Assembly: GCA_015350385.1 (NCBI GenBank)
Contig: WNKI01000001.1
Coordinates: forward strand, 151,908-215,907
DNA: 64,000 nt
DNA from: Aculops lycopersici
Taxonomy: Eukaryota > Arthropoda > Arachnida > Trombidiformes > Eriophyidae
Direction: 5' to 3'
The notes under the pieces were generated by a model that made no database searches, was not told the origin of the DNA, and saw only the letters and a list, made by a program, of their open reading frames with translations. Every line of letters begins with the position of its first letter. The first letter of the stretch is position 1. A program made the translations under genes and the position numbers. This document shows positions 9,993 through 20,500 of the stretch, one piece after another.

Positions 9993-12900
9993 ATGAGTAC
10001 CATGATTAGCTGGCCTCTGAGGTCCAGCAACAATGCTGACTTCATGCCGGCCGTTAGGAAGCTGATAAAACAAAAATACACGGATGCAACCAAATGCCAG
10101 AGGGCTCTTGGTCATCTCGAGGACCTGGAGCACGGGCGCGGTGATATCGAACGCTCCTTTTACGTATTGAAACTAGCCTGTCAGTCGAGGTCAAGTCGTA
10201 TAGTTATCATTGCCTTGGATTGTATCCAAAAATTGGTCGCTTATGGTTACCTGAGAGGCACTCGTTTGGATCCAGACGAGCAAACTAAAGGACTCCTCAT
10301 CGACACCATAGTTGAGTCAGTTTGCAATTGCTTCCATGGTCCCGCCACCGATGATGGGGTCCAATTACAAATTATCAAAGCCCTTCTCACCCTGGTGACT
10401 TCGCCCTACTGCCAAGTGCACGAGTCAAGCCTTCTGCTGGCCATCCAAACTTGCTTCGATATCTACCTGTCAAGTAGGAACACAACAAACCAAAATACAG
10501 CCAAGGCCACGCTGACGCAAATGTTCAATAGCTCATTTCAAAAGATGGAGTCCTACACTGGCCCCGAGTTGGACGACTATGTCATAGCTCAGTGCTTGAG
10601 CCAGATCGTATCTCAGGTCGACCAGGAGCTCCCTACTTATACCAAGAGCCAAGAGTTTGAGCCAGCCAATATCCTGCACTACGATGCTTACATAATATTC
10701 CATGCCCTATGTAAGCTATCAATGCGTCAAGTATCTGAAGAGCACCCTCTCAAACTAAAGCTACTATCCCTGCAGCTTATCTTGGCTATCCTCCAGAATG
10801 CTGGAACAGTTTTAAAATCTAGCGAAATCTTCCTGGCAGCCATAAAGCAATGTCTCTGTGTTGCTCTGTCCAAGAATGGCCTTTCCAACAACAACGAGAT
10901 TCTCAACTTGTCGTTGTCAATATTTATGTGTCTCCTGAAAGACTTTAAGGTTCACCTCAAAATGCAAATAGAAGTTTTCTTCAAGGAGATAATCATACAT
11001 ATCATCGAGAGTCCCTCCAGCTCCTTCGACCAAAAATGGATGGTTTTGGATGCTCTTATTTCTATGTGCTCTGACGCGCAAGGCATCGTAGATATCTTTG
11101 TCAATTATGACTGCGACCTGCAATCCACCAACTTATTTGAGAGGATTGTAACTGTCCTCTCAAAGATCGCTCAAGCCAAAGGCCAGGTCAAAGACAATGA
11201 TGTTTCGGCTAAAATAAGAGAAAGAAACTTGCGCATTCGAGGTTTCGAATGTTTGGTCTCTATACTGAAATGCATGGTTGACTGGAGCAAAGATCTCTAC
11301 CTTAATCCATTCCTAACGGCATTCAAGAATCGACCATCTCTCAGGAATGACGAGCAAACTGGCAAAATTGTTTCGGAAACACTAGCTGCCTCCTCCACAT
11401 CCGGCGACGACAAATCCACAAAACCCTGCTGCAATGGTGTATCAAAACAGATAAGCAATAACTATAGCAATAACACTGATAGCAATATTAACAACAACAA
11501 CATAACCAACCACAATTCCACCCTAGGCAATCGGCAAACCTCGAGCAGTAGCAATAGCATCTCAAGCGACCCCCAAAGTTTGAGCTCCCTTCGCGATGAC
11601 CCAGGGCAAATTGAGGTGGTCAAGATGCACAAAGGAATCATAGAGCAAGGTTATGACTTGTTCAATCGAAAACCCAAGCGTGGCCTTGAATTTCTACAGA
11701 AACATGGTTACGTGGGCACCTCCGAGATGGACGTTGCCAAATTTCTCTACAAGAATAGTGATAAACTCGACAAGACAACCCTTGGCGAGTTCATAGGCGA
11801 CCTCCAAAACAAAGAAATTATGTACATGTTTGTCAACCAGATGAACTTTGCAGGAAAAGACTTTGTCGCCGCATTAAGGCATTTCCTCGATCACTTTAGA
11901 CTTCCCGGCGAGGCGCAAAAGATCGATAGATTGATGGAAAAATTTGCTGCCAGATACTGTGAGACCAATCCAAGCAACAAGATGTTTCATAGTGCCGATG
12001 TGGCCTATGTGCTCAGTTATTCAATAATCATTTTAACCACAGATTTACATTCGCCTCAAATCAAGAACAGGATGACAAAAGAGCAATACATTAGGATGAA
12101 CGCACCGACTGATAGTAAAGAGAAGGGATTGCCCGAGGAGTTTTTATCGCAAATCTACGACGAGATTGCACAAAGTGAGATCAAGGTCAAGGGAACAACA
12201 AAACTCAGCGGCCAGACACCTGTTAATGGGACCAAATGGACCGACAAGCTGGCGCCTGGCAGCAACAAACAACGTAGGCTACTGTACAACATGGAGCTAG
12301 AGTCGATGGCTGAAACTGCTAGGATTCTGATGGAGAGTGTCAGTCACGTGGAGGCCCAATTTACTCTAGCTAGTCACATTGAGCACGTAAAGCCAATGTT
12401 TAAAATTGCTTGGACTCCATTTCTGGTTGCATTTAGCGTTGGACTCCAGGAGATCGACGATGACGACATCACATATCTCTGTCTCCTCGGATTCCGTTAC
12501 GCCATCCGCATTGCTGGCACCTTCAGAATGGCAAGCGAGCGGGACGCCTATGTGCAGGCTCTCTCCAGATTCACTCTGCTCACGACTAGTCAAACTAAGG
12601 CATCCGATATGCGAAGCAAAAACATCAACACCATCAAGACTTTGATTATGGTTGCTCATTCGGAGGGCAACTACCTGGGCCTCTCCTGGCTAGAGATTCT
12701 GCGATGCATCTCGCAACTGGAACACGCACAGTTGCTCGGCGCAAACAATCAACAGGTGGCCCTGCCGACCGAGCCACAGAGCAACCAAGACAAGAATTCC
12801 ACCTCAGCGATGAACAACCTGTTGAGCTTGCAGGACAAGTTTGAAAGCCTTGCCATAACAACGATGGACGGGGGCACGCGGCGCAGTGTCAAGCTCCTGA

Positions 12901-13682
12901 GCGAAAATTTGAATGACATTGCAAGCCAAAGTGTCTTCCTAGCTGTAGATAGAATCTTCACTGGTTCCGTGTTGCTTGATGGAGATGCCATCGTGGATTT
13001 TGTACGCGCTCTCTGCCAGGTGAGCAACGAGGAGCTTGCCAGCGCCCAGAGTCCACGAATGTTTAGCTTGCAAAAGCTGGTCGAGATTAGTTACTACAAC
13101 ATGGACCGCATCAGATTGCAATGGTCACGCATCTGGTCCATTCTAGGTGAACACTTCAATCGTGTTGGCTGCAACCCTAACGAGGAGGTCTCAATATTTG
13201 CCATCGACTCGTTGCGCCAACTTTCGATGAAGTTCATCGAGAAGGGCGAGTTTTCCAACTTCCGCTTCCAGAAGGACTTTTTGCGTCCCTTCGAGTGCAT
13301 AATGAAGAACAACGGGTCGGTGTCGATCCGCGACATGGTGGTCAGGTGCATCTGCCAAATGGTTAGCTCGCAGGCGGACAACATCCGGTCTGGCTGGAAA
13401 AACATCTTCAACGTAATCCGTATCGCAGTGTGGGACGAGGAGCAGACAATCGTTGTGTTGGCCTATCGGACTGCCGCCGATATTATTGCGCAATACCCCA
13501 AGCTGAGCAACTTGAACCAAGTGATCGATGAGTCAGAGTATCGCCAGTTTGTCGGCTCAATCTATCACAGTCTGTCTAATTTAATTCAGTATGATCTGAA
13601 ACCAGAGTCGCGCTCGATCATAAAGCACATCCTGTTGAGCATCGGCGACATCTACTCCATAACAAACAACCACATCTCCTAG
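9993..13682 (+). CDS. ARFGEF: BIG/Sec71-type Arf guanine nucleotide exchange factor, C-terminally short
   Basis: Activates Arf GTPases at the trans-Golgi network and recruits coat proteins. 1229 residues in one exon. The DCB region is at about 30-200 (GVQLQIIKALLTLVTSPYC, NQNTAKATLTQMFNSSF). The HUS region carries the HUS box FVNYDCDLQSTNLFERIV. An Asn/Ser-rich linker at about 485-540 precedes the Sec7 domain at about 545-735, with FIGDLQNKEIMYMFVNQMNF and the glutamic finger Glu640 in FRLPGEAQKIDRLMEKFAARY, so exchange activity is expected. HDS1 (FKIAWTPFLVAFSVGLQ) and HDS2 (LRQLSMKFIEKGEFSNFRFQ, NIRSGWKNIF) follow. The protein then ends about 60 residues after the HDS2 block, whereas animal BIG proteins are about 1650-1850 residues and continue through HDS3/HDS4. 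No continuation is visible downstream. Confidence 0.95.
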   Translation: MSTMISWPLRSSNNADFMPAVRKLIKQKYTDATKCQRALGHLEDLEHGRGDIERSFYVLKLACQSRSSRIVIIALDCIQKLVAYGYLRGTRLDPDEQTKGLLIDTIVESVCNCFHGPATDDGVQLQIIKALLTLVTSPYCQVHESSLLLAIQTCFDIYLSSRNTTNQNTAKATLTQMFNSSFQKMESYTGPELDDYVIAQCLSQIVSQVDQELPTYTKSQEFEPANILHYDAYIIFHALCKLSMRQVSEEHPLKLKLLSLQLILAILQNAGTVLKSSEIFLAAIKQCLCVALSKNGLSNNNEILNLSLSIFMCLLKDFKVHLKMQIEVFFKEIIIHIIESPSSSFDQKWMVLDALISMCSDAQGIVDIFVNYDCDLQSTNLFERIVTVLSKIAQAKGQVKDNDVSAKIRERNLRIRGFECLVSILKCMVDWSKDLYLNPFLTAFKNRPSLRNDEQTGKIVSETLAASSTSGDDKSTKPCCNGVSKQISNNYSNNTDSNINNNNITNHNSTLGNRQTSSSSNSISSDPQSLSSLRDDPGQIEVVKMHKGIIEQGYDLFNRKPKRGLEFLQKHGYVGTSEMDVAKFLYKNSDKLDKTTLGEFIGDLQNKEIMYMFVNQMNFAGKDFVAALRHFLDHFRLPGEAQKIDRLMEKFAARYCETNPSNKMFHSADVAYVLSYSIIILTTDLHSPQIKNRMTKEQYIRMNAPTDSKEKGLPEEFLSQIYDEIAQSEIKVKGTTKLSGQTPVNGTKWTDKLAPGSNKQRRLLYNMELESMAETARILMESVSHVEAQFTLASHIEHVKPMFKIAWTPFLVAFSVGLQEIDDDDITYLCLLGFRYAIRIAGTFRMASERDAYVQALSRFTLLTTSQTKASDMRSKNINTIKTLIMVAHSEGNYLGLSWLEILRCISQLEHAQLLGANNQQVALPTEPQSNQDKNSTSAMNNLLSLQDKFESLAITTMDGGTRRSVKLLSENLNDIASQSVFLAVDRIFTGSVLLDGDAIVDFVRALCQVSNEELASAQSPRMFSLQKLVEISYYNMDRIRLQWSRIWSILGEHFNRVGCNPNEEVSIFAIDSLRQLSMKFIEKGEFSNFRFQKDFLRPFECIMKNNGSVSIRDMVVRCICQMVSSQADNIRSGWKNIFNVIRIAVWDEEQTIVVLAYRTAADIIAQYPKLSNLNQVIDESEYRQFVGSIYHSLSNLIQYDLKPESRSIIKHILLSIGDIYSITNNHIS

Positions 13683-13886
13683 CGCCTCACTGTCTAGCTG
13701 GCTGGTTTGCAAAAAGAGCAGGCAGACGAGCCAATCGGAGTTTGCAGTAAACGGGAGCCGCTTGTGCACCCTAACAATCCTCCTCCTTCTCCTCCTAGTC
13801 GTTTGCCTGTCGAGTTGTTGGGCAAAAACAGAACAAGAAACAAAAACAGAAGCAACATTACGGGCGCCGCGGGGCGAGGGACGGAA

Positions 13887-13892
13887 ATTAAA
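13887..13892 (+). promoter_or_regulatory. Candidate poly(A) signal of BIG
   Basis: ATTAAA variant 205 bases after the stop codon; no AATAAA is closer. Confidence 0.4.
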
Positions 13893-15123
13893 TTACGTAA
13901 CCATTTTTCGCGATAAAGAGACGAGATGAGTTTTGTTTCTCTCGAGTGATTTGAAGTTGTATCCATTTGCGTTGAGTTCGTTGCCAGGAACATGAGCGAG
14001 TTGTTAGCATGTAATTGAATCCGCGCAAAGATGATTCGAGTTCGCAGCAACACACTTTGCCACAGGTGAAAAGTTTAATATTTTTCCAGATTTCACCTCG
14101 CGGCTCCTAATTTCGTTGGCCTTTATAATTTGCTAGTGCTAAAAAGAGTAGTTTGCGCAACAACTTAACGCGACTGACTTCTCATCGCCTGCCTCTCATG
14201 TGGTGTAATTGCAATTGAATTAAATTGAACTGCATCCTGGCGGCCGAGAGAAAGGATGGGCAAGGAGCAGATAGTGGAGCGTGGAGCGCCACTTCTTGCT
14301 GAGAGCAACAAGTGGCTCCCGTGCACTCAAGTTGCCAGTTGATGCAATTCGAGCCTCAGGAAGCGACGATTGGCTGCTTGACGCAACAAGTGGCCTGGGC
14401 GTCTGTTTACACAATGAGAGTGTTGTTCTGCATTTCAATTAGACACTCGGCGGCGTCCAGTTACACATGCAAATGGGCAACAGTTGGAAACAATTGAGTC
14501 GCTTGTTGTGCTCGTGGTCTTGGTTGTCTTGGTTGCCGACGCCATTTCCTCTCTCGCGGAGCCGAGCCGCTTTTTGTCTGCCCGTTTCCTCTGGCTCGGC
14601 ATTGATTTTCGCGGACAAACTCCGGCCGCCACCAGACGGCGCCCCCGAGAGTTGGACTGGAGTGCGCAGGCGCAGAGCGGAAGCGCAACACTGTAAGGTG
14701 AGCGGCGCGCACAGGTCGCAATCGCTGACGGGCTCTAGGCGCTCGCCAGCGAGTGAGTTAGTGTGAGCAGCGGCACTCATCCCGATTCGCCACCAAGAAG
14801 TTGTAGCCGAGAGTTCCGTTTGCTCGGGTCTAGTGTGGGAATTGTGCGCCGCCAAACTGCAAACGCCTCCGCATTTGCCATTCAATTGGCGCACGGTGGC
14901 AGTCAGAAACGAGTGGCAATAGCGGCAATCGTAACAATCGGCCTCGAGCGACTCGCGCGAACATTCGAAATGCGCCGCCGACTCGATAGGACCACCGACA
15001 GCAAGACGACGACGACGAGCTGCCAGTTGCATCAGTAGGGCGAGCGGCAAATACAAGAGAGTTTTAGTGATTCAAATTGGCGGGCGACAAGTGAGTGTCA
15101 AGTGGCAATCTATTTGGAGAGTG
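13893..15123. other. Intergenic region upstream of unc-4
   Basis: About 1.2 kb, presumably with the promoter and 5' leader of unc-4. No recognisable gene. Frames at 14439-15056 minus and elsewhere are Arg/Ser/Ala-rich without domains. Confidence 0.5.
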
Positions 15124-15525
15124 ATGATGTCGAGCTCGAGACTTGAGCTCGAGTTCAGCGTCGAGACTGTCGACGAGGAGGAGCTCGAGGTTGCGCTGGA
15201 CGATATGGAAAACAACGCGAACGCCGCCCAAAAGCGCCACCTGCACCAATCTCAGCACCCAAGTGGCAAGACCAGTGGCCAGGCGGAAGAGAATAAGCGG
15301 CCGCAAATCGAAGACAATGACAACAACATCAACATCATCAACATCAACATCAACAACGACCACGACGAAGATGACGACGACGAGAAGAATCGACGTACGC
15401 GAACCAACTTCAACGGGTGGCAGCTGGAGGAGCTCGAGAAACAGTTCGAAATTTGCCACTATCCGGATATTTTTGCACGCGAGTCGCTCGCTCAGCGGCT
15501 CGGCCTCGTGGAGTCGCGAGTGCAG
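15124..15525 (+). CDS. unc-4: unc-4 exon 1 (acidic N terminus, homeodomain helices 1-2)
   Basis: 134 codons ending phase 0 at CAG|gtaagt. Contains a Glu/Asp-rich N terminus, an Asn/Asp-rich low-complexity stretch and homeodomain positions 1-46. Confidence 0.92.
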
Positions 15526-17460
15526 GTAAGTGAATGTAGATCTAGTTTCCATTTCCCTGCTTTTGGGTGTTAGCGCGGGAATCGCAGAAACGAGCGATTG
15601 AATTCCATGTCTCGAGATAATTGCCGTTGAGTGACCAACGGCAACAGTGAGCGCAACCAAAAATAAGACGACGACGAGGAGTAATTATAAGCCCAACTAA
15701 TGACTCGACAATGAGCCACTTGGCTGGCAGCAACCTGGCGGCTGGTGCACTTGTCGGCGGCCGGCAAGCGAGAGCCAGAGAGAAGAGAGCCGAAACGATA
15801 GGCGAACTGGAGAGCGAGTTTGCATTTCAACAACTCAACACCAAGAGTCGCGCCTATTAGCAGCCAGCCAGTTAGTTTGAGAGCGCGGGATTTCGCTAAA
15901 TGATCCCATTTGCATGGCCACATGAGCAACTCACCTGCCTCAATCTCTTGCGGCTCCGACGTTAACTAAAACTCTAGTTTCCACTAAAACTGAAACTCTC
16001 ATTCCAACTCAAATTCAAACTCAAACTCAAACTCAAACTCAAACTCAAACTCGAACTCGAACTCGAACTCGAACTCGAACTCGAACTCCGACTCCGACTC
16101 CGAAGCTGATTCCGACTTTGCCGGCGCCCAACCCAGCGGCCTAGTCGGTGCGCCATTGTCATTGGCTAATAGAATCGGAGTCTCTCTTGTTGTCTGTCCC
16201 TCCCCTCGAGTTGCGTCGTCGTCATCTCTGTTGTTTGCGTCGTGAGTCGTGAACTGCGACCATTAGCTCGCATTTCCACTAGTTTCCAGTTTTGTCTTCG
16301 CCACTTTACTTTTGGCGAAACAAAACTGCCACTTTTGCCAGACCGGCGCTCAGTTTTCATTTGCACTCGCGGTTGCAGCTCCCAGCCGAACTCAACTCAA
16401 CTCAACTCAACTCAGTTTAGTTTAGTAAGGGAACAAAAGTACAACTTAAACTCAAATGCAGTGATAATTAATTAGGCGGATAACAATTATCTCTGGCCGA
16501 TGGTCTCGCTCACGCGCATCTATAGGCACGACGCTTGTTTCCAGTCTCTAAGTCAAAACAAACAAACACACGTTAACAGGTGAGTCGGACGGAAGTGCAC
16601 CACTCAACAGGTTGTTGTTCTGTCGTTTGTCTCTCTGGTTCTCGTGTCTCTTTGCTCCAATTATGTTAATTGATACAAACGGGCCGCTCGCTCCTCTCTT
16701 GATTGCGTTCATTTGATAAGATTTCCTGTTTATTTCAGTTGGCACTGCAACTTGCTCGGGACTTCTCATGAACCTTCTCGTCAACTCAACTCTGCTCCTA
16801 TATCTCAAGTCGCGCCCTCCATTCAATTAGCTTTGGAGTTCGGGCAGCCGCCACGCCCCTTTGCGTCGGGCCTCGCAACTGGACGGGCAAGCGGGTCGCC
16901 GAGTGGGAGAGACGGAGAAAAGGAGAATGGAAGAGGAGGAGAAAAAGAGCAAGCGTGAGCCGCGCGGCAGGTGATTGGCGACTGCGCTGAGTGGCTTTCC
17001 AATCAGCTAGTTAGGCCAACTGCGCGCCTAATCCGAATGCCTGCGGAAAAACAATAACTTTTATCGCCAAACGCGAACACAAATCCGAGTTGTTGGCGTC
17101 GACAGGCGAAACAAAAAGAACATCAACTATCATGTTGTTATCGCCGTCGATTGAGTTGTAGTTGCGGTTTTGCTTTTCTCCAAATTCCTCCTCTTCACTG
17201 AGGCGCGCAACTGGCAGCCACTTTGCAGCGAGCTCCACTGATGCTGCTCATTTGAATTGACTCATCGACCAACAGCCAGTTGGGCGCGAGAGAAGGCAAA
17301 CTCTGGCCGCTCCCACTGGCCGACCATTTGCTCATCATTATCTAATAATAATAAATCGCTAAATCAATCATACCTGGCCAGTTGGCGCGAGTTTGCCTCA
17401 GCGGGCGACGAGCGCAGCTGCAACAAACGGCGATGAGAGTTTTGTTGTGATCTTACATAA

Positions 17461-17500
<40 letters not shown>

Positions 17501-20500
17501 GACCCCAACATGGACGACGACCATCTCAGCTCATCGGGCGCCCAAATCAATTGGCTGCCAGGAATCCGTTCGCTTGCGTGCAATCCAAGTGGCCGTCTGA
17601 TCGCCTGCCGTCTGGTGAGCGACCGATTGGCCGACTGAGTAGTGAGATTAACTCTCGGCTTTGCACTAGTCAATCCTAAATCGCCGCTTGCCTTTTGGAA
17701 GGTAGCGAGTGGCGACTGCCGAGCGGCCGAGCAACAACAAGCGACCACTTAACCCGCCGAGCGCCTTACCGTTTTTGCCTCGCCGTTTGCTTTTTAGGTC
17801 AACTCGACTGAGTGGCCAGGGAGGCGGCAAAAAAGAAGAGGGAGAAGGAGAAAAAGAGACTGACGTTGGTCCAACAAGTGGCCATAAGTCGGCGTAATTC
17901 AATCTAGTGGCCACTAGAGAGAGGCGCGAACTTTGCGCCCGTCGCTCTCGGGTGCCTCTCACGCGCCTTCAGGTGATTGATTGGCGCCGCGAACTTCCTG
18001 TTCAGCTGGAGTTCGCTGCGCAAACATTGAATTGAATCCAGCACGAGCTGCCACCTGTTGTCCGCGCCTCGTCCGTTTCGCTCGCCAGTTGTCTCGTTCC
18101 CAGCTCTCCTCCTCTTGCGGGACCCGAAGGTGGGGGCGTGGCGAAAGCGGGCGGCGATCAATCATGAAGTGGCGGCGAGTCGGCCGAGTCTTGGGAGTTT
18201 CAGTGGCGCGCCTATTGAATGAACACACAGCATCCTGTTGTCCAGCGACTCAATCTCATTTCGGTGTCGTGTCTTCGTCTTCATTTTCTTCTTCTTCTTC
18301 TTCTTCTTCTTCGGTTTCTCGTTGGTCGTCGGCAGCAACCAAAAGGCATTTAAAGTGGCAACAACTAAAGTGGCGCCTGCACCTCCAGCTCTGGGCGCCT
18401 CAATGGACGAATGATGTACTCGCGTGTCGCCACTAACTCGATTGGCTGCGAATGGGAGCGCAAAACTTTATTTGTGTTGTTAACAACTCAATTCACACCA
18501 TCAAATGCTAGCGCCGGAAACTCATCAGCCGACCGGTCGAATGGGCGGCCAAAAATGCTGCCGTCTGTTGTCGACGCAACAAGCCACCTCACCTGGCCAC
18601 GAGTGGGCGCTCTCGAAATGGCCTGCCAAATATTGGCCGCAGTCAATCCCGACAACAAGCCGCTCGAGTTTCTTTCTCTCTTTCTCTGGGTAGCCTTTGT
18701 TGGCGACTCGCGAGTTGCAAGTCGGCAACTAACTAGTAACTGGCCAGTCTCAAGTGTCCAAGTGACCAGTCAATTCAATTAATTGTATAGTTGCGCGATC
18801 GACTGGCCGGCCCGCGAGCGACTGCTCACTTGCGTCGCGAGTTATGATTGCGATTATCGTTTGCTGGCTCCGAGTGGCCGGTTAGTTTTCATGCCAAACT
18901 GCCGACTGCCAGTTAAGTGGCCTGCTAGTTGCTGGCCCGAAAAGACAGCCGAAAGAGTAGCTCGGCCCGCAAATCGCGCGGCAATAAACTGGCAGTGCGC
19001 TCAGTTTGATATCAACATTATAATTATAATATATGCATTCGCCTCCTCCTTTCCCTTCCCATCCCATTGGCTTCAACTGCAGCGCCAACGGCCGACTCCG
19101 ACTCCAACTTCATCTTTAACTTTAACTTTAACTTTAACTTTAACTTTAACTTCAACTTCTACTCCAAGTCCAACTCAAAGCGAGTGTTTGCTAAATGTTG
19201 AGTTAACTTGCTGCTCGTTGTTTTCCATGTTCTCGCCGGATGAGCAGCGAGCAGCGAGCAGCGAGCAGCGAGCAATGAGCAATGAGCTGTGAGTTTGACT
19301 AGTTTGTCTAGTTCATCTTGTTGCTTCAGGTAGCTGCTGCTGCTCACTTGGCTCTATCAAGTGGGAGGACGCCAAGCCGACTGCTCTTTCGTCGAAACTA
19401 TTGACTCGACGCAAGTTGCCGAAATGAATTGATTCTCTCTCATTCCTTCCCTCTGACAGGCGAACTGGCGGAATGAGACGAAACAAATTTAGACTCAGTT
19501 AGCGAAACTAAACAAAACTCCGAGCATGAGGAATGGACTCGAGCGCTGAGGGCGATCATTGAATTGAATTGTGTTCGCGCGCGACTCACCTGGATCCGCT
19601 GGCCAGAGTGATTGATGCGCAGCTAATTCCACTTGGCCCACTTGGCTCGCCAGGTGTCATGACTTACGAGTCTCCGTTTCCCTTTCGAGTTAGTCGAGTC
19701 TCGAGATTGATTCGGCTGTCGTAATTCTGCGGGATGTTAACATTTTTCTGCTTGTAACTTGCTCCCGACGTCGCGAGTGTCACTGGCCGCCGCGCTATAG
19801 GCCGGCGAGTGTCTATAGCTTTTGGCCAAATTGAAAGCGAAAGCGCAACTTGCGAGCCACCGACACCAAAACGACACCAGAAAAGTTGGCGTCGTTTGGT
19901 TTGTTTCTCCGACGAGAGAGAGAGAAAAAACAAACACCGAGTTGCAAGAGTATTCATTAATCTTAGCGAGTTGATAGTTTCGCAGTAATGATGCAACTGG
20001 AGGCCAATTAAAGTGACAGAGGAAAGGTGGAGTTGCTCAGGATTAATGGAATTGCGATAATTACACACAAGCGGCCACTTGGGCGCCCAAAGTAGGCGAC
20101 TACTTTTGCTGCAATTTGCGACTTGCGGCCGCTGAACAAACAAACCTGGCTCCAGCACAATGGTCAGATTGTTTTCCTTTTATTTTTACTTTTATATTTA
20201 TTTTTCTTTTTATTTTCATTTTCATTTTCTCTCTTTCGGTCTGTCCTCTGCTCAGGCGGTCGGCCAGTCGAGCGCTCGGCTGAGCCTCTTCCTCGAGCAG
20301 TGGCATTGTCTTCTGCGGCCGAGTCGCACAGCCGCTAGCTCGGCGCTGCATCCAACATCCATCTTCAACTCAATCGCCGGCCAGCTGAACAAGGAGCGAA
20401 CGAATGAACTGCACCACAAAAACGCCGAGTGCAGGTAACATTAATTATAATCATTACGAGCCACTCGCAATGATTAACATTATCTCGTAATCCTTATCAT

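Noticed and set aside
15064..15660. 198-residue minus-strand frame
   Set aside because: Antisense shadow of unc-4 exon 1; the conserved homeodomain is on the plus strand.
18783..19292. 169-residue plus-strand frame in the unc-4 intron
   Set aside because: Ends in repeat-derived Thr/Leu/Ser runs and has no conserved block.
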